Shown here: piece after piece, positions 55,459 through 64,000 of the stretch
Layout: every line of letters begins with the position of its first letter
How positions within the stretch are numbered: position 1 is the stretch's first letter
From: Sphingomonas sp.
GTDB taxonomy: Bacteria; Pseudomonadota; Alphaproteobacteria; Sphingomonadales; Sphingomonadaceae
Direction: 5' to 3'
NCBI GenBank assembly: GCA_021732445.1
Contig: JAKFUZ010000004.1
Span: 1 to 64,000, forward strand
Length of the DNA: 64,000 nt
Program-made: the position numbers and the translations under genes
Notes under the pieces: generated by a model
Database searches by the model: none
What the model saw: the letters and a program-made list of their open reading frames with translations, nothing else
Told to the model about the DNA's origin: nothing

Positions 55459-55483
55459 AAACCGGATTAAATAAGTCGTATTT
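55459..55483 (-). promoter_or_regulatory. Candidate IscR/Rrf2-type operator in front of the suf operon
   Basis: On the minus strand a 25-base AT-rich element contains GACTTATTTAATCCGG, which resembles the IscR-type box pattern GACT-N5-TA-N-TC. TTGACG lies directly upstream of it (55484-55489) and could be a -35 box; no good -10 box at standard spacing was found. The element is 18 bases upstream of the regulator ATG, suitable for autorepression. Confidence 0.4.
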
Positions 55484-55557
55484 CGTCAATGGCGGCCGCG
55501 GCGCCTTGCGTCAACCCTGCACCGAAAATCGCGCGGGCACCGCGGCGGGCACCGGGC

Positions 55558-56412
55558 TCAGGTATCGCTTATGGTGGGATTGATCTGGCCGCTAAGGGCG
55601 TGGCGCATGCCGATGGTCAGCTTGGCGAGCGCGCTCGGGTCGTCGCGCATCTGGCACGGCGTGAAGCCTGTAAACTGCTTCACCTCGCGGATGAGGTGGG
55701 ACTGGTCGTAAAAGCCGCGGCCAATCGCCTCATCGACATCGGCCCCCTCGACCACCAGCATAACGGCCGCGCGCAACGCCCGATATTTGCGGGCGAGCAG
55801 CTTGGGCGGGGCGCCGTACAGCGCGTTGCAGCGCCGCTCGACCTGACGCCGTGACACGCCGGCTGCCCTTACAAGGTCGTCAATTTCCGGCGAGGCGCTC
55901 CCGGCCAGCCAGCCATCGACGCACCGCATGAAGGCGACCGTGCCTGGCCCGACATCGGCAATCAGCGCGCGCACCAGCGCTTCGCCCAGCGCGACGCGGC
56001 CTGCAAGATCGGTGGTATGCAGCAGCGCCGAAAATGTTTCGCCAACCGCCGGGCCAAGCGCCTCGCCGGCATCTACCACCCGGTTGATCATTGCCGAGGC
56101 ATCGCTGCGCACAATCGCCGCCCAGCCGGCCGCGGTAAGCCCCATGCCGAACACCTCAACGGGGCCCACGGCATGGACGCGCATGGCGCCACTGGTCGGC
56201 CCGATGAGCTGAAGCTCACCGCCCTGCTGCACCGAATCATCGGCGAAAAAATAGGTTGCGCCGCCGCGCGACAGGCCAAAACGAAGCTGCGCATGATCGG
56301 CACGTTCAGTGTCTTCGAACACCGGCACATCGGCGCGAAAATTGTAGAACAACGTGATATAGTCGGCCATGTCCGTGCTGGGCACGGCATAGTCCAGTTC
56401 AATTTCTGCCAC
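55558..56412 (-). CDS. AraC-type transcriptional regulator
   Basis: A 284-residue regulator. The C-terminal part has the AraC helix-turn-helix pair: DDLVRAAGVSRRQVERRCNA as the first and GRGFYDQSHLIREVKQFTGF as the second. The N-terminal 150 residues are a beta-rich ligand or dimerisation domain like DUF6597 (DYAVPSTDMADYITLFYNF). Target genes cannot be inferred; no obvious regulated operon is adjacent on the same strand. Confidence 0.85.
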   Translation of the reverse strand: MAEIELDYAVPSTDMADYITLFYNFRADVPVFEDTERADHAQLRFGLSRGGATYFFADDSVQQGGELQLIGPTSGAMRVHAVGPVEVFGMGLTAAGWAAIVRSDASAMINRVVDAGEALGPAVGETFSALLHTTDLAGRVALGEALVRALIADVGPGTVAFMRCVDGWLAGSASPEIDDLVRAAGVSRRQVERRCNALYGAPPKLLARKYRALRAAVMLVVEGADVDEAIGRGFYDQSHLIREVKQFTGFTPCQMRDDPSALAKLTIGMRHALSGQINPTISDT

Positions 56413-56477
56413 CCGACTGCGCCCTCATTCACCGTCTGGTGCGTGAGCCTCTAGACCGTTTTGCAGCGCAAATAAAG

Positions 56478-56507
56478 CGGGCCCGGGGCCCAAAGGCACC
56501 GGGCCCG
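56478..56507 (-). other. Strong GC hairpin between the AraC gene and pyrD
   Basis: CGGGCCCGG pairs perfectly with CCGGGCCCG across a 12-base loop. On the minus strand it is followed by GCTTTATTT, a broken T run, so it could end a minus-strand transcript arising between here and pyrD. The upstream minus-strand sequence also folds (GAGAGG/CCTC and CTCC/GGAG pairs around 56515-56550), which hints at a small RNA but is not enough to call one. Confidence 0.5.
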
Positions 56508-56666
56508 AGGAAAAGAAACTCCTTGCTGGGAGCCTCTCGGGTCGCGCCCTGCTTCTGACACGGCCTTCATCAACTGTATTGGACGGATTCGACAGGGCGC
56601 CTGGCCCGCCTGGACCTGCCGCATTTTTTTGACGGCGGGGCAAGGCGGTGGCATTGGCCCGCTGCG

Positions 56667-57719
56667 ATGTTCCGCCTGTTCCGCCCTGCCCTGTTTGCGC
56701 TTGATGCCGAGCGCGCGCACGCCCTCACTATCGCCGGGCTTGCCGCGTGGGGCCGAGTCGCGGGCCAGGCGCGCCGGCCAGCCGACCCGCCATCGCTTGC
56801 CGTGCGGCTGGCGGGCATCGATTTTTCCAACCCGCTCGGGCTCGCCGCCGGCGCCGACAAGAATGGCCGGGCGATCGACGGATTTCTGGCGCTTGGCTTT
56901 GGCTGCGTCGAAATCGGCACGCTGACACCGCTGCCACAACCGGGCAACCCGCGCCCGCGGCTGTTTCGCCTGGTCGAGGACCGCGCCGTCATCAACCGGA
57001 TGGGCTTCAACAATGGCGGCATCGACGCCGCGATTGACCGGGCAGGCGCCCGCGCCCGCGCCCGCGCCGGCGTGGTCGGTATCAATGTCGGCGCAAACAA
57101 GGCATCTGCCGACTGGATCGCCGATTATGCGCACGGCGTTGCCCGCGCGGCCGCCGTTGCCGATTATATCACGATCAACATCAGCTCGCCCAACACGCCG
57201 GGCTTGCGCGATCTTCAGCATGGCGCGGCGCTTGCCGAGCTGCTGGCCGCCGCCGACAGTGCGCGGCGCCTGGCGCGCGGGGCAACACCCCTGTTCCTCA
57301 AGGTCGCCCCCGACCTTGAGTCATCGGCTATCGACGAGATTGCCCGGCGCGCGGCCGAGCATCAGATCGACGCGCTGATCGTGTCGAACACCACGGTGAG
57401 CCGCCCCGCCGGCCTGCGCTCGCCCAATGCCGGCGAGCAGGGCGGCCTGTCGGGCGCGCCGCTTCAAAGCCTTGCCACGGCGCGCCTCGCCGATTTTCGT
57501 CGCGCCACCGGCGGCGCGGTGCCGCTCATCTCGGCGGGCGGCATTGGCTCGGGGGCAGAGGCCTATGCGCGGCTGCGGGCGGGCGCCACGTTGGTCCAGC
57601 TCTACACCGCGTTGGTGTATGAAGGGCCGGGTCTGGCACGGCGGATCAACGCCGAGCTTGCCCGGTTGCTCGCCGCCGACGGGTTTGCAACCGTCGCCCA
57701 AGCCATCGGCACCGGCTGA
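56667..57719 (+). CDS. pyrD: Dihydroorotate dehydrogenase (quinone), class 2
   Basis: Fourth step of pyrimidine synthesis, membrane-associated and quinone-linked. The 350 residues start with the amphipathic N-terminal helix of class 2 (LFRPALFALDAERAHAL). FMN and substrate blocks are GLAAGADKNGRAIDGF, GTLTPLPQPGNPRPRLFR and RMGFNNGG. The catalytic Ser is in NISSPNTPGLRDL near residue 174. The end has LISAGGIGSGAEAYARLRAGA. It is followed 58 bases later by the gamma-glutamyltransferase. Confidence 0.96.
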   Translation: MFRLFRPALFALDAERAHALTIAGLAAWGRVAGQARRPADPPSLAVRLAGIDFSNPLGLAAGADKNGRAIDGFLALGFGCVEIGTLTPLPQPGNPRPRLFRLVEDRAVINRMGFNNGGIDAAIDRAGARARARAGVVGINVGANKASADWIADYAHGVARAAAVADYITINISSPNTPGLRDLQHGAALAELLAAADSARRLARGATPLFLKVAPDLESSAIDEIARRAAEHQIDALIVSNTTVSRPAGLRSPNAGEQGGLSGAPLQSLATARLADFRRATGGAVPLISAGGIGSGAEAYARLRAGATLVQLYTALVYEGPGLARRINAELARLLAADGFATVAQAIGTG

Positions 57720-57777
57720 GCATGGCGCGCGCCGCTTTGCGCTTGTCAGGCGGGCAAAGAACGCTACGGTTTTGACG

Positions 57778-59475
57778 ATGATCAAGGCCCTGCTCGCGCT
57801 CACCGCCCTCGTGCTTGCTCCTACCGCTGCCTGTGGCATGCCGGCGGCTTCGCCGCCCTCAGCCGCCAGGGGCGTGGTTTCGGCGGCCGACCCCCGGGCA
57901 GCGGCGGCGGGCCAGGAAATTTTGCGCGCAGGCGGCACCGCCGCTGACGCGGAAATGGCGATGATGCTGGCGCTGACCGTGGTCGAACCGCAATCAAGCG
58001 GCATCGGCGGCGGCGGGTTTTTCGTCTATCAGGACGCCCGTACAGGCAAGCTCACCACCATTGACGGGCGCGAAAAGGCACCGGCTGCCGCCACGCCCAA
58101 GCGCTTTCTTGGTGCAGACGGCAAGCCGCTGTCGTTCTTTCAGGTCTTGCCCGGCGGGCTCTCGGTGGGCGTGCCGGGCAACATCCGGCTGATGGCAATG
58201 GTTCATGCAAAGTTCGGCAAATTGGCCTGGAAGGCGCTGTTCCAGCCGGCAATCCGGCTTGCGGAAAACGGCTATCAGGTGACGCCGCCAATGGCCGGCG
58301 CCATGGGCTTTGTCAGCCAGACCTGGCGCGACTTCCCTGCAACTGCCGCGCTTTACGCGCCCGGCGGCGCGCCGGCCAAGGTTGGTGACACGATCAAAAA
58401 CCCGGCGCTTGCCGCAACGCTGCGCACCCTTGCCGAGCAGGGCGCCGATGCGTTTTACACCGGCGACATCGCCAGGGAGATCGTCCGCACCGTCACCACT
58501 TCCGCCAAGAATCCGGCCGATCTGACGATGGCCGACCTTGCCGCCTATCAGGCCAAGGAACGCCGCCCGGTTTGCGGCAAATATCGCGGTTACAAGCTGT
58601 GCGGCATGGGGCCGCCCTCGTCCGGCGCGACGACCGTGTTCCAGATTCTGGCGATGCTCGAACGGTTCGACCTGAAGGCGATGGGCAAGGACTCGCCGGT
58701 CGCCTGGCACCTTATCAGCGAGGCGATGCTGCTCGCTTATGCCGACCGCGAAAAATGGCTCGGTGACAGCGATTTCGTGAAAGTGCCGGTCGCCGGGCTG
58801 CTCGACCCGGCCTATGTGCGGGCGCGTTCGGCGCTGCTGTCGACCGAAAAATCGCTTGGCAACTATGAGGCCGGAACACCGCCGGGCGCCGAACCGCGCA
58901 CCGCGGCGCTGTCATCGGAGGTCGCCGGCACCACGCATTTTGTGGCGATCGACAAAAGCGGCAGCATCGCGACCATGACCTCCACCGTCGAGGGGCCGTT
59001 TGGCAGCCAGCTCGTCTCGGGCGGCTTTGTGCTCAACAACGAGCTGACCGACTTCACCTTCGCGCCGGAAAAAAACGGTGCGCCCGTTGCCAACCGGGTG
59101 GACGGCGCCAAACGTCCGCTATCATCCATGTCGCCAACCATTGTGTATGATGCGGCGGGCAGGCCCGTCTTCACCGTAGGTGCCGCCGGCGGCAAGACCA
59201 TCATCATGCAGGTGGCCAAGGCCATCATCGCGCATTTTGACTGGGGGCTGCCTGCCCGCGAGGCGCTTGGCCAGGGGCTGGTCTATTTCAATTCGGGCGG
59301 AATCATTCTTGAACAAGGCACCGCGCTTGAACCGATGAAGCCCGCGCTTGAGGCGCTGGGCCACAAGGTCACGATCGCAAAACTGGGCCTTAAGGCCAAT
59401 GCCGCCGAGCGGACCGCGGCCGGATGGGTGGGCGCCGCAGACCCGCGCAGCGTTGGCGTTGCGCTTAGCGAATAA
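57778..59475 (+). CDS. ggt: Gamma-glutamyltransferase
   Basis: Periplasmic enzyme hydrolysing or transferring the gamma-glutamyl group of glutathione. The 565 residues start with a signal peptide (ALLALTALVLAPTAACG), perhaps with a degenerate lipobox. The precursor is cleaved autocatalytically before the catalytic Thr in EVAGTTHFVAIDKSG near residue 384, giving large and small subunits. Substrate-site blocks SSGIGGGGFFVY and RPLSSMSPTIV are intact. The ATG at 57778 is chosen over the open frame reaching into pyrD. Confidence 0.93.
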   Translation: MIKALLALTALVLAPTAACGMPAASPPSAARGVVSAADPRAAAAGQEILRAGGTAADAEMAMMLALTVVEPQSSGIGGGGFFVYQDARTGKLTTIDGREKAPAAATPKRFLGADGKPLSFFQVLPGGLSVGVPGNIRLMAMVHAKFGKLAWKALFQPAIRLAENGYQVTPPMAGAMGFVSQTWRDFPATAALYAPGGAPAKVGDTIKNPALAATLRTLAEQGADAFYTGDIAREIVRTVTTSAKNPADLTMADLAAYQAKERRPVCGKYRGYKLCGMGPPSSGATTVFQILAMLERFDLKAMGKDSPVAWHLISEAMLLAYADREKWLGDSDFVKVPVAGLLDPAYVRARSALLSTEKSLGNYEAGTPPGAEPRTAALSSEVAGTTHFVAIDKSGSIATMTSTVEGPFGSQLVSGGFVLNNELTDFTFAPEKNGAPVANRVDGAKRPLSSMSPTIVYDAAGRPVFTVGAAGGKTIIMQVAKAIIAHFDWGLPAREALGQGLVYFNSGGIILEQGTALEPMKPALEALGHKVTIAKLGLKANAAERTAAGWVGAADPRSVGVALSE

Positions 59476-59525
59476 GCCGAAAAAGCCGCCCGCCCGGCAC
59501 GTATCGGGCATGGCCAGGAGAGAGA

Positions 59526-61316
59526 ATGCGCACGCTCGAACATTTCCCCAACCTCGTCACCATGTTCTTCACACGGGCAAGGATGCAAGGGGACAGGCCG
59601 TTTTTGTGGCACAAGCAGGACGGCGCCTGGGTTTCGCAAAGCTGGCGCCAATCGGCCGAGGCGGTCGCCAGTCTTGCCGCCGCCCTCAAGACTGTGGGCC
59701 TCAACCCGGGCGACCGGGTGCTGCTCGTTTCAGAAAATCGCCCGGAATGGTGCCTGAGCGATCTGGCGATCATGGCGGCCGGCTGCATCACGGTGCCCAC
59801 CTATGTGACCAACACCGAGCGCGACCATATTCATATTCTAGAAAATTCCGGCGCGCGTGCCGTTATCGTCTCCGATGCCAAGCTCGCGCGCACGCTGCTG
59901 CCGGCGGTGCTGCGCTCGTCACAGGCGCACATCGTTATCGGCATGGAGGATCTGCGTATCGGGCAAACCGGCAGCGCCCGCTTTTATGACTGGCACCGGC
60001 TGATCGCCGAGCACGCGCCCGACATAGCCGCGGCAGAAGCGGCCGCGACCTTCCAGCGCGATGACCTCGCTTGCATCATCTACACCAGCGGCACAGGCGG
60101 CGCGCCGCGCGGCGTGATGCAGCACCACGGCGCGATCCTCCACAATGTTTATGGCGCAAGCCTTGTCGTGTCGGAGGATCTGGGATGGAGCGACGACGAG
60201 GTGTTCCTCTCGTTTCTCCCGCTCAGCCATGCCTATGAACATACCGGCGGCCAGTATTTGCCGATCGGCCTTGGCGCGCAAATCTATTATGCCGAAAGCC
60301 TGGAAAAGCTCGCCGCCAATATCGAGGAGACGCGGCCGACGCTGATGGTGGTGGTGCCGCGCCTGTTCGAGGTGCTGCGCGCGCGCATCATCAAGCAGGT
60401 GGAAAAACAGGGCAGGGTCTCCAACTTTCTGCTCGGGCGCGCCATGTCGGCCGGCGGACGCAAGGCAGCGGGCAAGCGCGGCCTGTTCGACGGGCCAATG
60501 GATGTGGTGCTTGGCGCCACGCTGCGTCCAAAAATTGCCAAGCGTTTTGGCGGGCGAATCAAGGCGATGGTCTCAGGCGGCGCGCCGCTCAATCCGGAAA
60601 TCGGGGTTTTCTTCCAGTCGCTCGGGCTCACCTTTCTGCAAGGCTATGGCCAGACCGAGGCGGCACCCGTCATCTCGTGCAACCGGCCAAAGGTGGGCCT
60701 CAAGATGGACACGGTTGGCCCGCCGCTTGCCAACACCGAAGTGCGGATTGCCGAAGACGGCGAAATTCTGGTGCGCGGCGAGCTCGTCATGCACGGCTAT
60801 TGGCGCAACGAAGAGGAAACCAGGCGCGTTTTGAAAGACGGGTGGCTCCACACCGGCGACATTGGCGAAATCGACGGCAAGGGGCGCATCAAGATTACCG
60901 ATCGCAAGAAGGACATCATCATCAACGACAAGGGCGACAATGTCGCGCCCCAGAAGATCGAGGGGATGCTGACGCTCCAGCCCGAAATCCTCCAGGCGAT
61001 GATCGCCGGCGACCGGCGGCCGCACATGGTCGCGCTGCTTGTGCCCGACCCGGAATGGACGCAGGGCTTTTGTGCAAAGTCGGGCGCCAACTGCAACTTT
61101 GCAGCGCTCGCCGAAAACCCGGAATATCGGGCCGCGCTGAGTGCTGCGGTGGAGCGGGTGAATGCCGATTTGTCGGTCATCGAGCGCGTCCGCCGGTTTG
61201 TCATTGCCGATGCGCCATTCACCATCGAGAATGAACAGCTAACCCCCTCGCTTAAGATCAGGCGGCACGTCATCAAGCAGCTTTATGGCGACCGCCTCAA
61301 CGCGCTCTACCGCTAG
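59526..61316 (+). CDS. AMP-dependent acyl-CoA synthetase, FAA1-like
   Basis: ANL-family ligase of 596 residues in the long-chain acyl-CoA synthetase group. The phosphate loop is YTSGTGGAPRGVM near residue 186, where the usual TSGTTG-x-PKG has T to G and K to R changes; this variant is intact in frame, so activity is plausible but should be tested. Other blocks are QGYGQTEAAPVISCN, LHTGDIGEIDGKG and DRKKDIIINDKGDN. AGGAGAGAG precedes the ATG closely. The substrate is probably a fatty acid. Confidence 0.9.
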   Translation: MRTLEHFPNLVTMFFTRARMQGDRPFLWHKQDGAWVSQSWRQSAEAVASLAAALKTVGLNPGDRVLLVSENRPEWCLSDLAIMAAGCITVPTYVTNTERDHIHILENSGARAVIVSDAKLARTLLPAVLRSSQAHIVIGMEDLRIGQTGSARFYDWHRLIAEHAPDIAAAEAAATFQRDDLACIIYTSGTGGAPRGVMQHHGAILHNVYGASLVVSEDLGWSDDEVFLSFLPLSHAYEHTGGQYLPIGLGAQIYYAESLEKLAANIEETRPTLMVVVPRLFEVLRARIIKQVEKQGRVSNFLLGRAMSAGGRKAAGKRGLFDGPMDVVLGATLRPKIAKRFGGRIKAMVSGGAPLNPEIGVFFQSLGLTFLQGYGQTEAAPVISCNRPKVGLKMDTVGPPLANTEVRIAEDGEILVRGELVMHGYWRNEEETRRVLKDGWLHTGDIGEIDGKGRIKITDRKKDIIINDKGDNVAPQKIEGMLTLQPEILQAMIAGDRRPHMVALLVPDPEWTQGFCAKSGANCNFAALAENPEYRAALSAAVERVNADLSVIERVRRFVIADAPFTIENEQLTPSLKIRRHVIKQLYGDRLNALYR

Positions 61317-61405
61317 CCAGCCGGAAGCTGCGCCCATGTAACCAAAGCATCGCGCGGCCCGAATGACGGGGCGAACGATCGCTCATTTCCAGGAGACTTT
61401 TACTC

Positions 61406-61960
61406 ATGCGCCTAGCCGTTTCGCTCGCCCTTGCAGCCCCTGCGGCGGTTGCCGCTGCAACCATTGCCTATGCCGCGGCGCCAATCGCTGTGGGTGCAAA
61501 AGTGCCGGCAAATTTTGCCGCCGTCGATTCGACCGGCAAGCCGCGCAGCTTTGCGTCCGTAACCGGCGCCAAGGGCGTGGTGATGGTGTTTTTCCGTTCG
61601 GCAAAATGGTGCCCATATTGCCAGGCGCAACTAAAGGACATTCGCGCGCTCACCCCGGAATTGCAAAAGCGCGGCTATACGCTGGCCGCAATCAGCTATG
61701 ACACGCCAGAAGTGCTGTCGAACTTTGCCGGCAAACAGGATGTCAAATACACGCTCTTGTCTGACGCTGGCTCGAAGATGATTGACGCGTTCGGCCTGCG
61801 TGACCCCAATTATGCGCCCGACAGCTTTGCCTATGGCGTGCCGACCGCAACCGTGCTGGTCATCGGCAAGAACGGCGTGGTGCGCAAAAAGCTCTCGACC
61901 ACCGACTATAAGGTCCGCCCGAGCAACGCGACGATAATCGCGGCAGTGGACGGCAACTGA
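61406..61960 (+). CDS. Secreted peroxiredoxin-like redoxin (AhpC/TSA fold)
   Basis: A 184-residue thioredoxin-fold protein with a signal peptide (LAVSLALAAPAAVAAATIAYAAA). The redox site is FRSAKWCPYCQAQLKDI near residues 68-80, a C-P-Y-C pair like those in thiol oxidoreductases, within an AhpC/TSA-type frame (KVPANFAAVDSTGKPRSF). Likely a periplasmic thiol peroxidase or reductase. AGGAGA lies 14-19 bases before the ATG. An intrinsic terminator follows. Confidence 0.87.
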   Translation: MRLAVSLALAAPAAVAAATIAYAAAPIAVGAKVPANFAAVDSTGKPRSFASVTGAKGVVMVFFRSAKWCPYCQAQLKDIRALTPELQKRGYTLAAISYDTPEVLSNFAGKQDVKYTLLSDAGSKMIDAFGLRDPNYAPDSFAYGVPTATVLVIGKNGVVRKKLSTTDYKVRPSNATIIAAVDGN

Positions 61961-61981
61961 TCGCCTCCTGACGCCATTACC

Positions 61982-62023
61982 CGCCTGCCCTTGTTCGGTC
62001 CGCGAACGGGGCAGGCGCTTTTA
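61982..62023 (+). terminator. Rho-independent terminator between redoxin and M16 peptidase genes
   Basis: CGCCTGCCC pairs with GGGCAGGCG, with a second inner stem GTTCG/CGAAC, and is followed by CTTTTA. It lies between convergent genes and stops plus-strand transcription from the redoxin gene; the reverse strand lacks a T run. Confidence 0.8.
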
Positions 62024-62064
62024 TGTGCCGGTTCGGCGAGCAAAACGCGCTGGCGGCGCGGCGA

Positions 62065-64000
62065 TTATCGCGCCGCTGAGGGCGCTGGCGCGGGCGCCGT
62101 TTGGGCTGCGCCAGCGATGCGGGCGGGCAGCACCTGCATCGACCAATCCCGGTCGGGCCGGAGATATTTCGCCGCAACCTGTTGCAATTGCTCAGGGGTG
62201 ATGCTGCCAATGTCGGCGCCGAGCGTTGTCAGCGCCTTGACGATGCGGTCGTCCCGCGTCGCGCCCGATGTCTGGCCAAGCCAGAAGCTGTTCCCGGTCG
62301 AGGCGCGCACGATATATTGGTAATATGGGCCAAGCGTGCGCTTGAACTCATCCTCGCCGATCGGCTTTGCGGCAAGATCGGCGGCAATCTCGCGGGCAAG
62401 TGTGAAGAAGAATGCCACCTTGTCCGGCGGCACCTGGCCAATCGCGACGATGCGGCCACCGTTCGCAAGCCCTTCAGGCCAGCTGCTCTGGACATTGGGG
62501 CTGTAACTGGCGCCAGCATCTGACCGGAGCCGCTCGAACAGGCGGTCGCTGAAAATCTGGGCCAGCACCTCAAGCCGGCGACTTTCGGCAATTCCCGCCG
62601 CCCCGCCCCCGGTCGGCCACGCCATTACCGCCACTGCCTGATTGTCCGGCCCGTCATGCGTGCGCGTTATCGCTGTGGCGACATGCGCGGGGAAGCGCAC
62701 CGGTGGCACCGCCGCCAGCTTGTCCTTGCGGGGTTTGAGCGCGCCAATGCTCGCGGCGACCGCGTTGATGCCGTCATTGAGCTGGAAATCGCCAAACACC
62801 TGCACTTCGATTGGGCCTGATGCCAGCAGCGGCGCCCAAAGCTTGCGGAATTGGGCCGGCGTGAGCGCCGCCACCTGCTCGCGCGTGGGCGTTGTCCAGC
62901 GGGCGTCGCCATCATGCAGCAACCCTTCCAGATCCCGCGCAAGGATGCCGGTGGGCGAGGAGGTAAACACATTATACCCGGCAAGCGTCACCGCTTTGGC
63001 GCGGGCGAGCGGGTCCGGGTCCCAGCCCGGTTGCGCAAGTTTAGCGGCAATGAGCCTGAGTTGATCGGGCAAATCCTGCGATGAGGTGGTATAGCCAATG
63101 ACAAAGGCATCTTCATCAATATCAAAGCTCAGGCCAATCCGGCGCCCTGCCGTCAACTGGTCAATGCGCTCAAGCCCCAGCTTGCCGATGCCGCTTGGGA
63201 TAAGCGCAAGGCCGCCTGCCCAGGCCGCCGTCTGCCGGTCGGCGGGAAGCGCGTTGTAGCCCCGCCCAAAACGCACGCGGACATAGACCCGGCTCGCCTC
63301 GGAATTGCCGGGAAAAAACAGCGCCCGGCTGCCATTGGCAAAATCCACCCGCTCCATGCCGAATTGCGCAATTGTTGACCGGCTGACAATCTTGCCGGGC
63401 GCACCGAGCTTTGGCAGCGAGGAGAAATCGGTTTTGACCAGTGCCTTGCGTGCCGATCCCAGCCGCGACACATCTTCGACAAGGGCCGCCGCCAGCGCGG
63501 CCGCCGCGGTCGCATCGGTGGTGCGCGTGTTCACCAGCGCGCGCGTCACATCGCCCATGAACACGCGCCTGGTCGACGCGAGCAGTGCCTCGGCGGAGAA
63601 CATGCCCTTTTCCCTGGCGGACTGGAGAATGTCATAAGCGGTCTGTGCCGCGGTCACCGTTTCGCGGATGTCGAGCGCTTCGCCAAGATCGTCCGCCTGT
63701 TTGGCGCCCGCCTCGGCGCGCGCGGTATCGACCTGTGTTTTCATGCCGATGTCGAATTCCGACAATTCCCGGTCGATCTCGGCTTGCGCTGCGGGCGCGG
63801 CCTGCGCATCGGCAATTGTTGCGCGCACGTCCCGCAGCGCTGCCTGCCAGTTGTCGCCAACCGGCAGCACGTCGATAAACGTGCCATTGGCCGAGCGCGA
63901 CACGTCATCGAGCGAGACGGTGGCCTGAATGAAGCTGCCGCCGGTGCGCGCGCGCGTTTCCAGCCGGCGGTTGATGAGCCTGAGCGCAACTAGGTCAACC
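62065..64000 (-). CDS. M16-family zinc peptidase (insulinase-like), 5' end outside window
   Basis: The minus-strand frame is open to the right edge, so the N-terminus lies outside. The visible 645 residues are the later part of a large M16 protein: a domain start RMERVDFANGSRALFF-like block (GMERVDFANGSRALFFPGN), VRVRFGRGYNALPADRQTA and the C-terminal ATAITRTHDGPDNQAVAVMAW with YSPNVQSSWPEGL. No H-x-x-E-H motif is seen in this half, as expected when the catalytic domain is N-terminal, so activity cannot be judged here. Such proteins are usually periplasmic. Confidence 0.88.
   Translation of the reverse strand, partial: VDLVALRLINRRLETRARTGGSFIQATVSLDDVSRSANGTFIDVLPVGDNWQAALRDVRATIADAQAAPAAQAEIDRELSEFDIGMKTQVDTARAEAGAKQADDLGEALDIRETVTAAQTAYDILQSAREKGMFSAEALLASTRRVFMGDVTRALVNTRTTDATAAAALAAALVEDVSRLGSARKALVKTDFSSLPKLGAPGKIVSRSTIAQFGMERVDFANGSRALFFPGNSEASRVYVRVRFGRGYNALPADRQTAAWAGGLALIPSGIGKLGLERIDQLTAGRRIGLSFDIDEDAFVIGYTTSSQDLPDQLRLIAAKLAQPGWDPDPLARAKAVTLAGYNVFTSSPTGILARDLEGLLHDGDARWTTPTREQVAALTPAQFRKLWAPLLASGPIEVQVFGDFQLNDGINAVAASIGALKPRKDKLAAVPPVRFPAHVATAITRTHDGPDNQAVAVMAWPTGGGAAGIAESRRLEVLAQIFSDRLFERLRSDAGASYSPNVQSSWPEGLANGGRIVAIGQVPPDKVAFFFTLAREIAADLAAKPIGEDEFKRTLGPYYQYIVRASTGNSFWLGQTSGATRDDRIVKALTTLGADIGSITPEQLQQVAAKYLRPDRDWSMQVLPARIAGAAQTAPAPAPSAAR

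Overview
This 64 kb window looks like ordinary chromosome from a high-GC alphaproteobacterium, most likely of the order Sphingomonadales. The reasons are a CpdR-type response regulator, a DUF1013/TrcR-type regulator, a SapC-family protein, a PEP-CTERM signal of the PEPxxW...GFG...RR form used by sphingomonads, and dense operons with ATGA/GTGA stop-start overlaps. I see no insertion sequence, prophage, CRISPR array, rRNA operon or replication origin. Genus and species cannot be fixed from the sequence alone.

Layout. 1-12.2 kb: an alpha/beta-hydrolase-like protein cut by the left edge, a ketoglutarate-semialdehyde-type aldehyde dehydrogenase, malic enzyme (maeB), mutS, a periplasmic cyclophilin, glnD, a GST-fold protein and a VOC protein. 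12.2-18.1 kb: a membrane and lipid-linked-sugar locus with a HAD hydrolase, a HAD-UbiA fusion prenyltransferase overlapping a GT39-like glycosyltransferase, an unrecognised polytopic protein and an SMR/ArnE-like small transporter. 18.3-20.9 kb: tRNA-Val(GAC) with its terminator, cpdR, an N-formylglutamate amidohydrolase, a candidate small RNA and a SapC-family gene. 20.9-31.5 kb: FAD-linked oxidase, a small secreted protein, a DEAD-box helicase with a repetitive tail, a GST under a promoter carrying an SOS-like direct repeat, an MBL-fold hydrolase, TrcR, a gene-poor 0.76 kb stretch, a GT4 glycosyltransferase with an LpxH-like phosphatase, and a quinone oxidoreductase. 31.5-42.8 kb: DUF1192, clpA, a microprotein, an acyl-CoA ligase, acnA and two small downstream genes, a PEP-CTERM metalloprotease and an APC permease.

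42.8-48.9 kb is a leucine-degradation operon: isovaleryl-CoA dehydrogenase, both methylcrotonyl-CoA carboxylase subunits, a small secreted NTF2-like protein between them, then GNAT and MaoC genes. 48.9-55.4 kb on the minus strand is a complete suf operon, read as Rrf2 regulator, sufB, DUF1330, a 61-residue ORF, sufC, sufD, sufS, a MIP18/SufT-like gene, a SufA-like carrier and a chloramphenicol-phosphotransferase-like kinase. Most of its junctions overlap by 4 bases. 55.5-64 kb holds an AraC-type regulator, pyrD, gamma-glutamyltransferase, a second acyl-CoA ligase, a redoxin and an M16 peptidase cut by the right edge.

The items most worth a second look are the HAD-UbiA/GT locus, the candidate small RNA at 19.9 kb, the SOS-like promoter at 25.7 kb, the two extra small genes inside the suf operon, and a P-loop kinase whose only start compatible with its Walker A motif appears to be ATT.
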